DNA of 64,000 bases, taken from an uncultured Geobacteraceae bacterium. Its GTDB lineage: Bacteria; Desulfobacterota; Desulfuromonadia; Geobacterales; Pseudopelobacteraceae. The position numbers were made by a program, and so were the translations under genes. The stretch is taken from positions 1-64,000 of the forward strand of contig CAJAFV010000078.1 in assembly GCA_903939115.1 (NCBI GenBank), written 5' to 3'. The notes under the pieces are model-generated. The model saw only the letters and a list, made by a program, of their open reading frames with translations, searched no databases and had not been told where the DNA came from. How positions within the stretch are numbered: position 1 is the first letter of the stretch; each line of letters starts with the position of its first letter. Of this stretch, positions 47,550 to 56,901 are shown in pieces.

Positions 47550-48650
47550 TCAGTCTGTTCCTTTGTGCATTTTTACCGTCCTGGTCGGGAAGGGGATCTC
47601 GATAGAGTTCTCGGCAAAACGCTTGAGAATAAGTGAATTGATTTTATCGGTAACGGCAAACAGGGTACTGTACTCCTCAACCCAGAAAAAGAGCGCCATA
47701 TTGAGGGCGGAATCGCCAAAACTTGTAAAAAAAACTTCTGCAGGAGGATCCGACAGCACTGACTCAACTTCGCAGGCGGTCGCTACCAGCAGGGCTTTTA
47801 CCTTTTCAACATCACTGCCATACGCCACACCGATATTGATGCGTCCCTTGACCCGACTATCAGGAAACGCCTGATTTGTCAGCATGGTATTACAGAGGTC
47901 TGAATTGGGAATGATGAGCAGTTGATTGTCCAGGGTCCGGATCTTGGTGCTCCGCAGGCCGATATCCGCCACGTCACCAAGCTGTCCTCCGACCAGCTGG
48001 ATTCGGTCGCCTATGCGAAACGGGCGGTCAAGCATAATTGTAAAGCCTGAGATCATGTGGGCCAGCGTATCCTTGGCCGCCATGCCGATAGCAAGTGAGC
48101 CGATGCCAAGTGCGGTTACGAGTGAAAAAATATCATAATTGAAATGTTTGAGTACCACAACGAGCGCAGCGCCCATCAGGAACAGAGATACTATCTTTTC
48201 AGCCACCGGCATCATCTGGCGTGACATGACCGCCCCGGCGGTATCCTGCTGCCGGGTAACATACCATTTCATCAATTCATCAACTGCGTGATAGACAAGG
48301 TTACAGACAATCACGACCAGGATCACATAAATTATACCGGAGACTATCATCACCAGCTTCTCGTGCAACGGCAGTGAGCGGATGGCCAGATAACTGCCTG
48401 TTACTATAAACAACCGCGACACATACGGAATCACCCGCTGCAGAACGCGATCATCAAGATCGGATGAAGTAAAGGATGTCAGACGCTTTCCCCACTTGTC
48501 CAAAATCATCACGACCAGATGTGACAGTGCCCAGAACAGGGCCAGAACAAGTAGTGCCCCCAGGATCTCTTTGGCCCAGTAAAGAAGGAATCCATCCCCC
48601 TCCTGTGCCTCGATGAGTCCCAGAATAAATTCGACTAATCTATTCACCAA
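47550..48650 (-). CDS. MscS-family mechanosensitive channel
   Basis: 366 residues. Four N-terminal membrane helices (about 25-50, 75-95, 100-120, 150-175) precede the MscS pore helix and beta domain (LGIGSLAIGMAAKDTLAHMISG; RPFRIGDRIQL; IIPNSDL). It releases ions on osmotic down-shock. It overlaps the end of purB by 11 bases, so purB, mscS and purL are transcribed together, which is a chance packing rather than a pathway link. Confidence 0.93.
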   Translation of the reverse strand: MVNRLVEFILGLIEAQEGDGFLLYWAKEILGALLVLALFWALSHLVVMILDKWGKRLTSFTSSDLDDRVLQRVIPYVSRLFIVTGSYLAIRSLPLHEKLVMIVSGIIYVILVVIVCNLVYHAVDELMKWYVTRQQDTAGAVMSRQMMPVAEKIVSLFLMGAALVVVLKHFNYDIFSLVTALGIGSLAIGMAAKDTLAHMISGFTIMLDRPFRIGDRIQLVGGQLGDVADIGLRSTKIRTLDNQLLIIPNSDLCNTMLTNQAFPDSRVKGRINIGVAYGSDVEKVKALLVATACEVESVLSDPPAEVFFTSFGDSALNMALFFWVEEYSTLFAVTDKINSLILKRFAENSIEIPFPTRTVKMHKGTD

Positions 48651-49935
48651 AGACCCGCTTGAAGATAGTATTTACATGCTTCAGATGGTAGCTGAGATCG
48701 AATGACTCTCGAATTTTTTCAGCGCCAAGTGCTCCGACGACCTGCTGATCTGCCAGCAGTTCCGTCTGAAAATCCGCACCCTGCTCCCAGACCTTCATGG
48801 CATTGCGCTGCACCATACTGTACGAATCTTCGCGTGAAACACCGGCCTGAGTAAGGTCAAGAAGAATTTTCTGGGAGAACACCAACCCTTTCATCTGATT
48901 GAGGTTTCTCATCATATTGTCAGGATAGACCACCAGATTGCGGATCAGACCGTTCAGGCGACGCAGGGAAAAGTCGAGCGCTACAGTAGCATCCGGGGCT
49001 ATATAGCGTTCGACTGAGGAGTGGGAAATATCCCGTTCATGCCACAACGCAACATTTTCAAGGGCGGGGACACAGAGTGAGCGGATATAACGCGCCTGCC
49101 CGGTCAGGTTTTCCGAGAGGATCGGATTCCGTTTGTGCGGCATGGCCGAGGAACCTTTTTGCCCCTTGCTGAAAAACTCTTCCGCTTCAAGAACCTCGGT
49201 GCGCTGCAGATGTCGCACCTCTACGGCAATACGTTCCATCGACGAGGCGATAATGGCCAGGGTGCAGAAGTACTCGGCATGACGGTCACGCGGTATCACC
49301 TGAGTAGAGACCGTTTCCGGCTTGAGCCCCATTTTTTCGCAGACATACTCTTCCACAAAAGGATCAATGTTGGCAAAGGTACCGACCGCACCGGAGATAG
49401 CGCCGGTGGCGATGTTCTCACGAGCGGCAGTCAGACGGGTACGGTTGCGCTGCATCTCGGAATAAAAAGAAGCCATCTTGAGGCCAAAGGTCACCGGCTC
49501 GGCATGAATTCCATGTGAACGGCCGATGCAGACTGTATCCTTATGCTCTAATGCGCGCAGTTTGAGCGATTCAAGCAGCATGTCCAGATCAGTCAGCAGC
49601 TCGTCTGCGGCCTGAACAAGCTGTACCGACAGGCAGGTATCAAGGACATCAGAGGAGGTCATCCCCTGATGGATAAAACGGGCTTCAGGGCCGACATGTT
49701 CGGCAACCGATGTCAGAAAGGCGATCACATCATGCTTGACTTCGGCCTCAATGGCATCAATCCGGGCAATGTCGAAATTACCCTTGGCACGAATAACCGG
49801 TACGACCTCTTTCGGGATAACTCCCAGTTCAGCCTGAGCCTCGCAGGCCAGGGTCTCGATTTCGAGCCAGATGCGAAAGCGATTTGCAGCGGTCCAGATA
49901 TGGGTCATTTCAGGACGGGAATAGCGTTCAATCAT
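48640..49935 (-). CDS. purB: Adenylosuccinate lyase
   Basis: 431 residues, full length for the B. subtilis type. It cleaves SAICAR and adenylosuccinate in purine synthesis. The lyase signature SSAMPHKRNP, the TSSDVLDT segment and the GRSHGIHAEP segment with catalytic His are present. First of the clustered purine genes on this strand. Confidence 0.96.
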   Translation of the reverse strand: MIERYSRPEMTHIWTAANRFRIWLEIETLACEAQAELGVIPKEVVPVIRAKGNFDIARIDAIEAEVKHDVIAFLTSVAEHVGPEARFIHQGMTSSDVLDTCLSVQLVQAADELLTDLDMLLESLKLRALEHKDTVCIGRSHGIHAEPVTFGLKMASFYSEMQRNRTRLTAARENIATGAISGAVGTFANIDPFVEEYVCEKMGLKPETVSTQVIPRDRHAEYFCTLAIIASSMERIAVEVRHLQRTEVLEAEEFFSKGQKGSSAMPHKRNPILSENLTGQARYIRSLCVPALENVALWHERDISHSSVERYIAPDATVALDFSLRRLNGLIRNLVVYPDNMMRNLNQMKGLVFSQKILLDLTQAGVSREDSYSMVQRNAMKVWEQGADFQTELLADQQVVGALGAEKIRESFDLSYHLKHVNTIFKRVFGE

Positions 49936-49968
49936 GTAAAAAACTCCTCGTTTATAATTATTTTATTA

Positions 49969-50598
49969 TTACAACACTCCGGATTGTTTCAATTTTTCCG
50001 CCAACCACTCCGGGACATTGGCATCAGCCACGTACTCGACATCTTCTTTTTCAAAGATTACCCGCAGATAAAATATCAGATCAGGAAAAATCCGCGAGGC
50101 AAAAGCGTCGTACCAGCCAAAGATATCTGATTCGCCATATCTTCCGCTATCGGCACGAAAAAACCGCTCCGCCGATTCATCAAGCGGGTTGACGATAATA
50201 TATTCTCGCACACCATGCTGCTGGTAGAGATGCTTCTTTTCCCGGCGATCCTTCACACTGGTGGAAGGTGACAAAACCTCAATTATCAGGTCCGGCGCAC
50301 CCTTAATGTTGGCATCGGTAATCTTTGACTTGTCGCAGACGACAAACACGTCCGGCTCAACCACATTAATGTCATCCAGCACGACGTCCATCGGGGCGAT
50401 GAACGGTGTGCATGCTTTCCCTCTGAAATGTCTGTTTACGACCTCACCGAAGTTCAGAACCAACCTCTGATGTTTTACCGACGGTGACGGCGACATGTCA
50501 TAGACCGTTCCATCGATTATTTCCAGCCGTTCATCGCCATGATTTTCAAGATATTCCTGATAGGTGTACGGCTCAATCTTTCGTGCGGTATTTCCCAT
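49969..50598 (-). CDS. Uma2 family (DUF820) restriction-endonuclease-like protein
   Basis: 209 residues. PD-(D/E)XK-like motifs: VEPDVFVV, APDLIIEVLSPST with the E, and downstream KKHLYQQHGVREYIIVNP. The family is abundant in cyanobacteria and scattered elsewhere, usually as a single gene; its target is unknown. ATG at 50598 is chosen because GGAGGG lies four bases before it and the protein then starts MGNTARKIEPYTY. It sits between purB and a metallo-hydrolase gene and is probably acquired. Confidence 0.9.
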   Translation of the reverse strand: MGNTARKIEPYTYQEYLENHGDERLEIIDGTVYDMSPSPSVKHQRLVLNFGEVVNRHFRGKACTPFIAPMDVVLDDINVVEPDVFVVCDKSKITDANIKGAPDLIIEVLSPSTSVKDRREKKHLYQQHGVREYIIVNPLDESAERFFRADSGRYGESDIFGWYDAFASRIFPDLIFYLRVIFEKEDVEYVADANVPEWLAEKLKQSGVL

Positions 50599-50618
50599 GC
50601 GACCCTCCACTCTTCCGC

Positions 50619-51389
50619 TTAAATCTCCATCAAAGCACTGGCATGGTACTGATCCCCAATGACAATGTGCGGCGCACAGATGTTCTGGTCACGCAGAAAC
50701 GACTCCGTGGAACGCACCACGTGCTCCGGATGATTGTTCACCTCGGACAGATGCGCCATTACCAGAACCTCCAACCCGCCATGGGCAAGTTCGTGGAGCA
50801 GCTCAAGCGATTCCTCGTTGGAGATATGGCCGTGACGGGACTTGATGCGCTGCTTCAGCTCCCACGGATAGGGACCGTTCATCAGCATATCAACATCATG
50901 ATTCGATTCGAGGTTAATAAAGCGGCAGCCACGCAGCTTCTCAGTAATCAGGCGTGTGACGATGCCGAAGTCAGTAACAGAAGCAGAGCGCCCCTCACGG
51001 GATTCAAGCACAAAACCGACCGGATCACAGCTGTCATGGGTAATCGGAACCGGGTCAATCTGAATATCCCTGAAAGTAAGGGCCGAACCTGATTCAAACT
51101 CGTTAACCCGGGTTTTTTTGAAATATTTATCGGCCTTGGCGTGTACCAGATGACTGGCAAAAACAGGGACGTTAAACTTGCGGGAAAAAGAACCGGCACT
51201 CCGGATATGGTCAATATGCTCATGAGTAACGAGTACCGCATGAATGCCGGAAGGATCGATGCCGACTTCGTCCATACGCAGCAGCGTCTCACGGAGTGAC
51301 ATCCCAACATCTATCAGAACACGGGTGTCCCCGCTTTCAAGATAGAGGCAGTTACCCTTGCTGCCACTCGCCAGCGAACAAATTTTCAC
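50619..51389 (-). CDS. MBL-fold metallo-hydrolase (YycJ/WalJ-like)
   Basis: 256 residues. The metallo-beta-lactamase metal motif is THEHIDHIR; the N-terminal SLASGSKGNCLYLE start is typical of the YycJ/WalJ group of putative double-strand exonucleases. Later ligands are in ITHDSCDPVG and HLSEVNNHPEH. GTG start at 51389 with GGAG about seven bases upstream. The 160-base gap upstream holds a small GTGCC/GGCAC hairpin near 51483-51497 and no gene. Confidence 0.88.
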   Translation of the reverse strand: MKICSLASGSKGNCLYLESGDTRVLIDVGMSLRETLLRMDEVGIDPSGIHAVLVTHEHIDHIRSAGSFSRKFNVPVFASHLVHAKADKYFKKTRVNEFESGSALTFRDIQIDPVPITHDSCDPVGFVLESREGRSASVTDFGIVTRLITEKLRGCRFINLESNHDVDMLMNGPYPWELKQRIKSRHGHISNEESLELLHELAHGGLEVLVMAHLSEVNNHPEHVVRSTESFLRDQNICAPHIVIGDQYHASALMEI

Positions 51390-51549
51390 ACAGACTCCAG
51401 GATTTTCGGTTTATGATGCGTCAGCAGTAAATGCCTACAGTTTAGCGGAGTTATGACAGGTTACATGCAAGTGCCAGGATGTGCCGGAGGGGCACTTTGA
51501 CAAGCGGTATATATACACCGAAGCGGGGTTCAGTTTCAAGGTTTATCGT

Positions 51550-51831
51550 CTAAATTTCGGAGATATCAGAACCGGTAATTTCAACATCCGGCCATCCTTC
51601 ATAGATCCAATCTTCCACCCGTTCCAGCACCTGCCGCGGGATGTTTTTATCAGAACTGACGGTGACAAACGCAAGCACTCCCACTGCGGCATTATCCTGG
51701 CGGTCAACCTCGGCACAGGCAACGTTGAAGCGGTTTCTTGCCCGACCCAGGATACTTTTGACGATGCCGCGCTTTTCTTTCAGTGAGTGGGATGGGAGGG
51801 AGAGATGGATTTCGAGGCAGTAGATGAACAT
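51550..51831 (-). CDS. DUF503 family protein (YlxP-like)
   Basis: 93 residues. The family pattern is clear: IYCLEIHLSLPSHSLKEKRGIVKSIL at the start and CAEVDRQDNAAVGVLAFVTVSS in the centre. B. subtilis YlxP lies next to translation-factor genes (rbfA, infB); here the gene directly follows asnS with a two-base gap. Role in ribosome maturation is suspected, not shown. Confidence 0.9.
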   Translation of the reverse strand: MFIYCLEIHLSLPSHSLKEKRGIVKSILGRARNRFNVACAEVDRQDNAAVGVLAFVTVSSDKNIPRQVLERVEDWIYEGWPDVEITGSDISEI

Positions 51832-51833
51832 GG

Positions 51834-53213
51834 CTAAAAGTCACAATGCCTCGGCGTACGGGGAAACGGGATGACATCCCGGATGTTTTCCATTCCGGAG
51901 AGATACATGACCAGTCGTTCGAAGCCGAGGCCAAAGCCGGCATGCGGACAGCTCCCCCAGCGGCGACTGTCGAGATACCACCAGAGCGGTTCACTGGCAA
52001 TCCCCATCTCGGTCATGCGCAATTCAAGCCGGTCCAAGCGCTCTTCACGCTGGCTGCCGCCGATAATTTCACCTACTTTTGGCACGAGCAGGTCCATGGC
52101 GGCTACCGTGCGACCATCATCATTCTGCCGCATATAAAACGCCTTGATATCCTTCGGATAGTTGAGAATAAAGGTCGGTCCTTCGACTATCTGTTCGGTA
52201 ATAAAACGTTCATGTTCCGTCTGCAGATCCACCCCCCACTCCACCGGATAGGAAAAGGCGGTTCCCGATTGCTGCAGGCGCTCTATGGCCTCCCCATATT
52301 CCATCCGGACAAAATCGGCATCCGCAACTGCGCCTACACGCTCCAGCAGGCCGTTTTCAATATGTTTGTCAAAAAAGGCCATATCTTCAGCACACTCTTC
52401 AAGAGCGAATCGGCAGAGAAACTTGATAAACTTTTCCGCCAGATCGGCATTGTCAGCCAATGTGGCAAAGGCCATCTCCGGCTCGATCATCCAAAACTCG
52501 GAGGCATGCCGGGCGGTGTTGGAATTCTCGGCCCGGAAGGTCGGACCAAAGGTATAAATATCTCCAAAAGCGAGGGCAAACAGCTCCCCTTCCAGCTGGC
52601 CACTGACCGTCAAACCGGTTTTCTGTCCAAAAAAATCCTTGCTGAAATCCGGCCGGCCATCCAGAACTGGCGGCTCTAACGCATCAAGTGTGCTGACGCG
52701 GAACAATTCTCCGGCACCTTCGCAGTCACTTGCAGTAATAATGGGGGTATTGACATAGAGAAAGTTATTCTCGGAAAAAAACCGGTGTATACCCTGAGCA
52801 AGTTTCGACCTCAGGCGAAACACTGCACCAAACGTGTTTGACCGAGGTCGCAGGTGGGCAATGGTGCGGAGATACTCGAAAGTATGACGTTTTTTTTGCA
52901 GCGGGAAGCTGTCGTCCGATTCACCGATTATTTCTATCGAAGTCGCCACTACCTCCCATTTCTGACCAGATGCCGGAGATTCGACCAGAGCACCTGTTAC
53001 GGTAAGAGCGGCTCCCGTTCCGATCCGGCTTATCTGGCTGAAATTCAATAGCGCCGATTCGGCGATGACTTGAATACCTTCCACGGTTGACCCGTCATTG
53101 AGAACAATAAAACAGATCCCCTTAGATGACCTGATTGAACGCACCCACCCGGAAAAAGAGCAGCTGTCTGCAGAGGTGCCCTGGTGAATAATATCTTTAA
53201 TGCGAGTTTTCAT
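51834..53213 (-). CDS. asnS: Asparaginyl-tRNA synthetase
   Basis: 459 residues, class IIb synthetase. The OB-fold anticodon-binding domain is at residues 15-100 (FSGWVRSIRSSKGICFIVL). Motif 2 is FRAENSNTARHASEFWMIEPEM; motif 3 is GFGLGFERLVMYLSG. The C-terminus (IPFPRTPRHCDF) is typical of AsnRS rather than AspRS. AAGGAACG precedes the ATG. Having AsnRS implies direct charging of tRNA-Asn. Confidence 0.96.
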   Translation of the reverse strand: MKTRIKDIIHQGTSADSCSFSGWVRSIRSSKGICFIVLNDGSTVEGIQVIAESALLNFSQISRIGTGAALTVTGALVESPASGQKWEVVATSIEIIGESDDSFPLQKKRHTFEYLRTIAHLRPRSNTFGAVFRLRSKLAQGIHRFFSENNFLYVNTPIITASDCEGAGELFRVSTLDALEPPVLDGRPDFSKDFFGQKTGLTVSGQLEGELFALAFGDIYTFGPTFRAENSNTARHASEFWMIEPEMAFATLADNADLAEKFIKFLCRFALEECAEDMAFFDKHIENGLLERVGAVADADFVRMEYGEAIERLQQSGTAFSYPVEWGVDLQTEHERFITEQIVEGPTFILNYPKDIKAFYMRQNDDGRTVAAMDLLVPKVGEIIGGSQREERLDRLELRMTEMGIASEPLWWYLDSRRWGSCPHAGFGLGFERLVMYLSGMENIRDVIPFPRTPRHCDF

Positions 53214-53276
53214 CGGGACGTTCCTTTACAACTTGATTGTTTGGCCGTGCGAGCCATGAACAGAAGAGGGGATCGG

Positions 53277-53906
53277 TCAGGCAAACATCTTAAAGAGTTG
53301 AAGAACCAGCAGCGTAATGGCAGAACCGATAGTTGCGCCGATTACAACCTCGCGCATCGTGTGAATCTTCATCAACAGCCGCGAGTGACTTACCATTGCT
53401 GCCAACGATAGAGACAGCAGGGAAATGAGCGGGTCGCGGGTATTAAGCGATACCGCTGTAGCGATTGAAAACGCGACGGCGGCGTGTCCGCTCGTTATGC
53501 CGCCATGAAGCGGAGAACCGGAACCGGTGGCGCTCTTTACGATAATAACGACTATAACCACTATCAGCACGGAAACAATTGTTCCCATATCAGAGACAGT
53601 TCCAAACATTGCGAGCACCTCCGCGAATCGTGGCATTACGTACTTTGCCAGTATCAGATACCCCATGATGCCGGCACCACAGGCCGCAATCAAAACAGCT
53701 CCGGCGGCCGTGTCTTTGGCAATTTTTGCCAATGGATGATAGCCGGGAGAGACGAGATCAACAACCGCTTCCACTGCAGTATTAAACATTTCGGCGCAGA
53801 GCACCGCCAGGATTGAAAGCGCGAGCAACCCGAACTCCAGCGGAGTGACCTTCAGAAACAGAACTGCAAGCAACACAATAATGGCCGAAATGAAATGAAA
53901 CCGCAT
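53277..53906 (-). CDS. Diacylglycerol/undecaprenol kinase fused to PAP2-like phosphatase; true start upstream and non-canonical
   Basis: The listed frame begins at the first ATG. Residues 1-75 are the DgkA membrane domain (AEMFNTAVEAVVDLVSP, KDTAAGAVL), and the rest is a PAP2-like domain (GGITSGHAAVAF; SHSRLLMKIHTMREVV). The conserved first DgkA helix is encoded upstream, in the same frame from about 53984: KPDRFIESANCAVVGILHAARTEKH. No ATG, GTG or TTG occurs between the upstream stop codon and 53906. A strong AAGGAAGG stands just before that stretch, so translation probably starts at GTT 53987/53984 or a nearby rare codon. If not, the sequence contains a mutation. The real gene would then overlap the ybeY end. 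Confidence 0.82.
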   Translation of the reverse strand: MRFHFISAIIVLLAVLFLKVTPLEFGLLALSILAVLCAEMFNTAVEAVVDLVSPGYHPLAKIAKDTAAGAVLIAACGAGIMGYLILAKYVMPRFAEVLAMFGTVSDMGTIVSVLIVVIVVIIVKSATGSGSPLHGGITSGHAAVAFSIATAVSLNTRDPLISLLSLSLAAMVSHSRLLMKIHTMREVVIGATIGSAITLLVLQLFKMFA

Positions 53907-53962
53907 ATGCTTTTCAGTGCGGGCCGCATGCAGAATCCCAACAACTGCGCAGTTAGCTGATT

Positions 53963-54433
53963 CTATAAACCGGTCGGGCTTAACAACCCTTCCTTCTTCA
54001 GGATTCTGAATAGCTGCTGCTCCTTTTGTTCCATTTTAGCCGCCTCCACTTCACCGCTCCGTTCATGATCATACCCGCACAGATGCAGTATACCGTGCAT
54101 CAACAGAAAAGAGAGGCGTTCAAAGAATTCCAACCCGCCTTCTTCGGCCTCCCGTGCAGCGGTGTCGGCTGAAATTATAACATCCCCAAGGGTATGTGGG
54201 TTTACCCCTCCGAAGTCACCTTCCTGAAGGGAGAACGAAATCACATTAGTGGGGCGGTCTTTGCCAAGATACTCCCGGTTAATGATTCTGATTGAGCGGT
54301 CTCCTACAATTGAAACGGAAAGCTCCGTTGCCTCAGGACATTCCAAGGCGCTTAAGATTCTCACCGCCACTTTTTTGAGCTGCTGACTCTTGAAATGATG
54401 GCGTCTCTGGCGGTTGTTCAACAATACTATCAT
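53963..54433 (-). CDS. ybeY: Endoribonuclease YbeY (rRNA maturation factor)
   Basis: 156 residues. The zinc-binding signature H-G-x-L-H-L-x-G-Y-D-H is present (MHGILHLCGYDH, about residues 113-124). It processes 16S rRNA and acts in ribosome quality control. The first 101 bases of this gene lie inside the 3' end of the HD-domain gene upstream, an unusually long overlap; its downstream end overlaps the probable dgkA start region. Confidence 0.93.
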   Translation of the reverse strand: MIVLLNNRQRRHHFKSQQLKKVAVRILSALECPEATELSVSIVGDRSIRIINREYLGKDRPTNVISFSLQEGDFGGVNPHTLGDVIISADTAAREAEEGGLEFFERLSFLLMHGILHLCGYDHERSGEVEAAKMEQKEQQLFRILKKEGLLSPTGL

Positions 54434-56786
54434 GCGGCACTACTCCCTGTTCAATTTTTCCATTTTCACGGACTGTACTCTTTCTGGAACGGTCTCCACC
54501 TTTATGGGCAGGTTCAGGGTATTCAACGCGATGATGAAAAATGCCGTTCAGGATGGTGGTAAAACTCCGGGCTATTTCGTGAAGGTTTTTAAGAGTCAAC
54601 TCGCATTCATCCAACTGACCATCAATAAATACATTATTAATCAGTTTTTGCACCAAGCCCTGAATACGATCAGAGGTCGGATTCACGAGTGTACGGGAAG
54701 CCGCTTCAACGCAGTCGGCAAGCATGACAATACCGGCCTCGCGTGTCTGCGGCTTAGGCCCGGGATAGCGGAAATCTTTTTCTTCAACAACCTGATCATT
54801 TGACTTAGCCTGACTTTTGGCGCGCTCATAAAAGAATTTTATCAACGCGGTACCATGGTGCTGACGTATGATATCAATTATAGGCTGTCCCAGCCTGTTT
54901 TCACGGGCCAGTTCAACTCCTTCCTTGATATGTGAAATCAGGATGAGTGCGCTCATGCTGGGCGAGAGTTTATCATGCCGGTTCTCTTCACCCGCCTGGT
55001 TTTCAATAAAATAGAGCGGCTTTGCAGCCTTGCCGATATCGTGGTAATACGCCGAAACACGAGCAAGCAGCGGATTTGCGCCAATCGATTCGGCTGCCGC
55101 TTCAACCAGATTACCAACAATAATACTATGATGATAGGTGCCGGGGGCCTTCACCATCAGCTCGCGAAGTACCGGAGAGTTAAGATTTGCGAGCTCCAGT
55201 AGTTTGATGTCGGTTGTGTACTGAAAGAGGGTTTCAACGAGCGGAATGAAGCTTGAGACAAACCCGGCGCAGATAAATCCACTGAGCAGGGCAAAGAAGG
55301 CAACATACAGTGTCTGCATGGTAACAATTGCATTATTCAAGGTCTGGAACGACAACGCCAGAGCCAGGTTAACGATAGAAACCTTGATACCGGCAGTATA
55401 GATCGTGCCGCGACTGGTGCAGTGACGAACACCATGAGCGCCGACAATACCTCCCAGCAGTGAATAGATAATTACCAGCATGTTGTTTTCAAACATGATT
55501 CCGAGCAGCGGGGCCAGGATGGCACAGTAGACCAATGCAACTTCCGAGTTGATAAAAATCCGGACAATCATCGCTCCGGCAGCAAAAGGAAACAGATAAA
55601 AATAATTTGAAGAGTCTACCGAAGGGAACACAGCACCGATGTTGTAAGTAATAAGAAGAGCCGTCTTGAAGCAGATGAAGCTGATGGTAATCAGCAGTGA
55701 AATGATCAGGACATCTTTGTTGGTCGGATTGAATTTCCGAATGTTCTTGCAGGCGAACCGGTACGGGAAATAAAACAGCACCATAATAAGCGTGCATGTT
55801 CCGAGAGCCTTGAAAAGCCAACTGCCGCTATGCTGGTCGCCAAATGCGGCTTCAAGCTTTTGGGCCTGTTCGGCGGTAATCCGTTCGCCTACCCGCACTA
55901 CCATCTCACCTTTTTGCAACTTGAAAAGCACCGGACGCACTGTTTCCATTGCGCTGCGAGATCGTACTTCGGATGCCTCCCGGTTGTAAAAGAGGTTTGG
56001 GAGCATGATTCTGGCAATTACTGCCGCAATGCGAGCATTATCTGAAGGGTTCCCTACACCTTTGAAACTCCAGCGGGTAACTATACGGCGCGCATCATCA
56101 ATGCCAATAAAACTTGTCGTCACATCGCCGCCGCCAATCTTGTGGCCATTGTTATCGGTAATTTCGAGACCACGACGAATATCGGTCTGGAAAACGTTGG
56201 CATCCAACACGATTTTGCGCTGAAACAGTTCACCAAGCAATTCAGAGGCGCTTGCCAGAAACAGTCTGTCTGAGGTAATTCGGGTCAACGCAATAATTTC
56301 AGCGTCACTCAGTTCTGTATCAAGCAGCGGCGTGAGCACCGCGCGCAATTGGGCAATTGTTTTTTTGCTGTTTTCATCATCAGTTGCACGTACGATTATA
56401 AGAGCCTGTTGCAACTTGTCATGAAGGGCACCGGCGAGTTGGTCACTCAGGTTATAGACCACCGGAGCATTGTTGGCGGCATCTTTGCGACGCTGCTCTG
56501 TTAAAGCTTTGGCTTCAACAAGCTGATCCTGCGATGCGCGAATGTCGGATGTGGCAATATCACCAACTTTATAGGAAAGAGTAGAGGTGTGCTGGCTGGG
56601 AAGTATTGTTATCGTAAGCAGCAGAGAGGTCGTGACAAGAAGAATAAACCTGTTGCGTCGCGACGTTTCGGGATTGGAAAACTTCCTGATCAGGGAATCA
56701 AGCAGATTCGACCCGAACCGACTTAGTTTTGTCAGTGAATTCTGTTCCAGCATTCTGCCGTTTTGTTCAGCCATAAATACATACAC
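54333..56786 (-). CDS. 7TM-HD domain phosphohydrolase (PgpH/YqfF type)
   Basis: 817 residues: an N-terminal membrane helix, an extracytosolic HDED-type sensor region (about 60-330), seven membrane helices (about 345-560) and a C-terminal HD domain (YHHSIIVGNLVEAAAESIGAN; SAYYHDIGKAAKP). Listeria PgpH and relatives hydrolyse cyclic di-AMP. The gene sits directly before ybeY; in many bacteria phoH is also next to it, but here phoH is absent. The C-terminal tail (about 40 residues) is charged and overlaps ybeY. A strong promoter lies just upstream. Confidence 0.92.
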   Translation of the reverse strand: MYVFMAEQNGRMLEQNSLTKLSRFGSNLLDSLIRKFSNPETSRRNRFILLVTTSLLLTITILPSQHTSTLSYKVGDIATSDIRASQDQLVEAKALTEQRRKDAANNAPVVYNLSDQLAGALHDKLQQALIIVRATDDENSKKTIAQLRAVLTPLLDTELSDAEIIALTRITSDRLFLASASELLGELFQRKIVLDANVFQTDIRRGLEITDNNGHKIGGGDVTTSFIGIDDARRIVTRWSFKGVGNPSDNARIAAVIARIMLPNLFYNREASEVRSRSAMETVRPVLFKLQKGEMVVRVGERITAEQAQKLEAAFGDQHSGSWLFKALGTCTLIMVLFYFPYRFACKNIRKFNPTNKDVLIISLLITISFICFKTALLITYNIGAVFPSVDSSNYFYLFPFAAGAMIVRIFINSEVALVYCAILAPLLGIMFENNMLVIIYSLLGGIVGAHGVRHCTSRGTIYTAGIKVSIVNLALALSFQTLNNAIVTMQTLYVAFFALLSGFICAGFVSSFIPLVETLFQYTTDIKLLELANLNSPVLRELMVKAPGTYHHSIIVGNLVEAAAESIGANPLLARVSAYYHDIGKAAKPLYFIENQAGEENRHDKLSPSMSALILISHIKEGVELARENRLGQPIIDIIRQHHGTALIKFFYERAKSQAKSNDQVVEEKDFRYPGPKPQTREAGIVMLADCVEAASRTLVNPTSDRIQGLVQKLINNVFIDGQLDECELTLKNLHEIARSFTTILNGIFHHRVEYPEPAHKGGDRSRKSTVRENGKIEQGVVPHDSIVEQPPETPSFQESAAQKSGGENLKRLGMS

Positions 56787-56826
56787 CAGAGGACAAAAGG
56801 ACTTCAGTATTTACATCCGGAGCGGA

Positions 56827-56855
56827 ATAGTAATCTGAAAGCCCTAACGTGTCAA
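56827..56855 (-). promoter_or_regulatory. Candidate sigma-70 promoter of the 7TM-HD gene
   Basis: On the minus strand TTGACA (56850-56855) and TACTAT (56827-56832) are exactly 17 bases apart, 41 bases upstream of the start codon. It gives the housekeeping genes ybeY-dgkA an entry independent of the injection-system operon that ends just before it. Confidence 0.7.
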
Positions 56856-56901
56856 TAAAACTGCGGAGAAACGGCAAAACCGGCAAAACGTTTTAGAGAG
56901 G

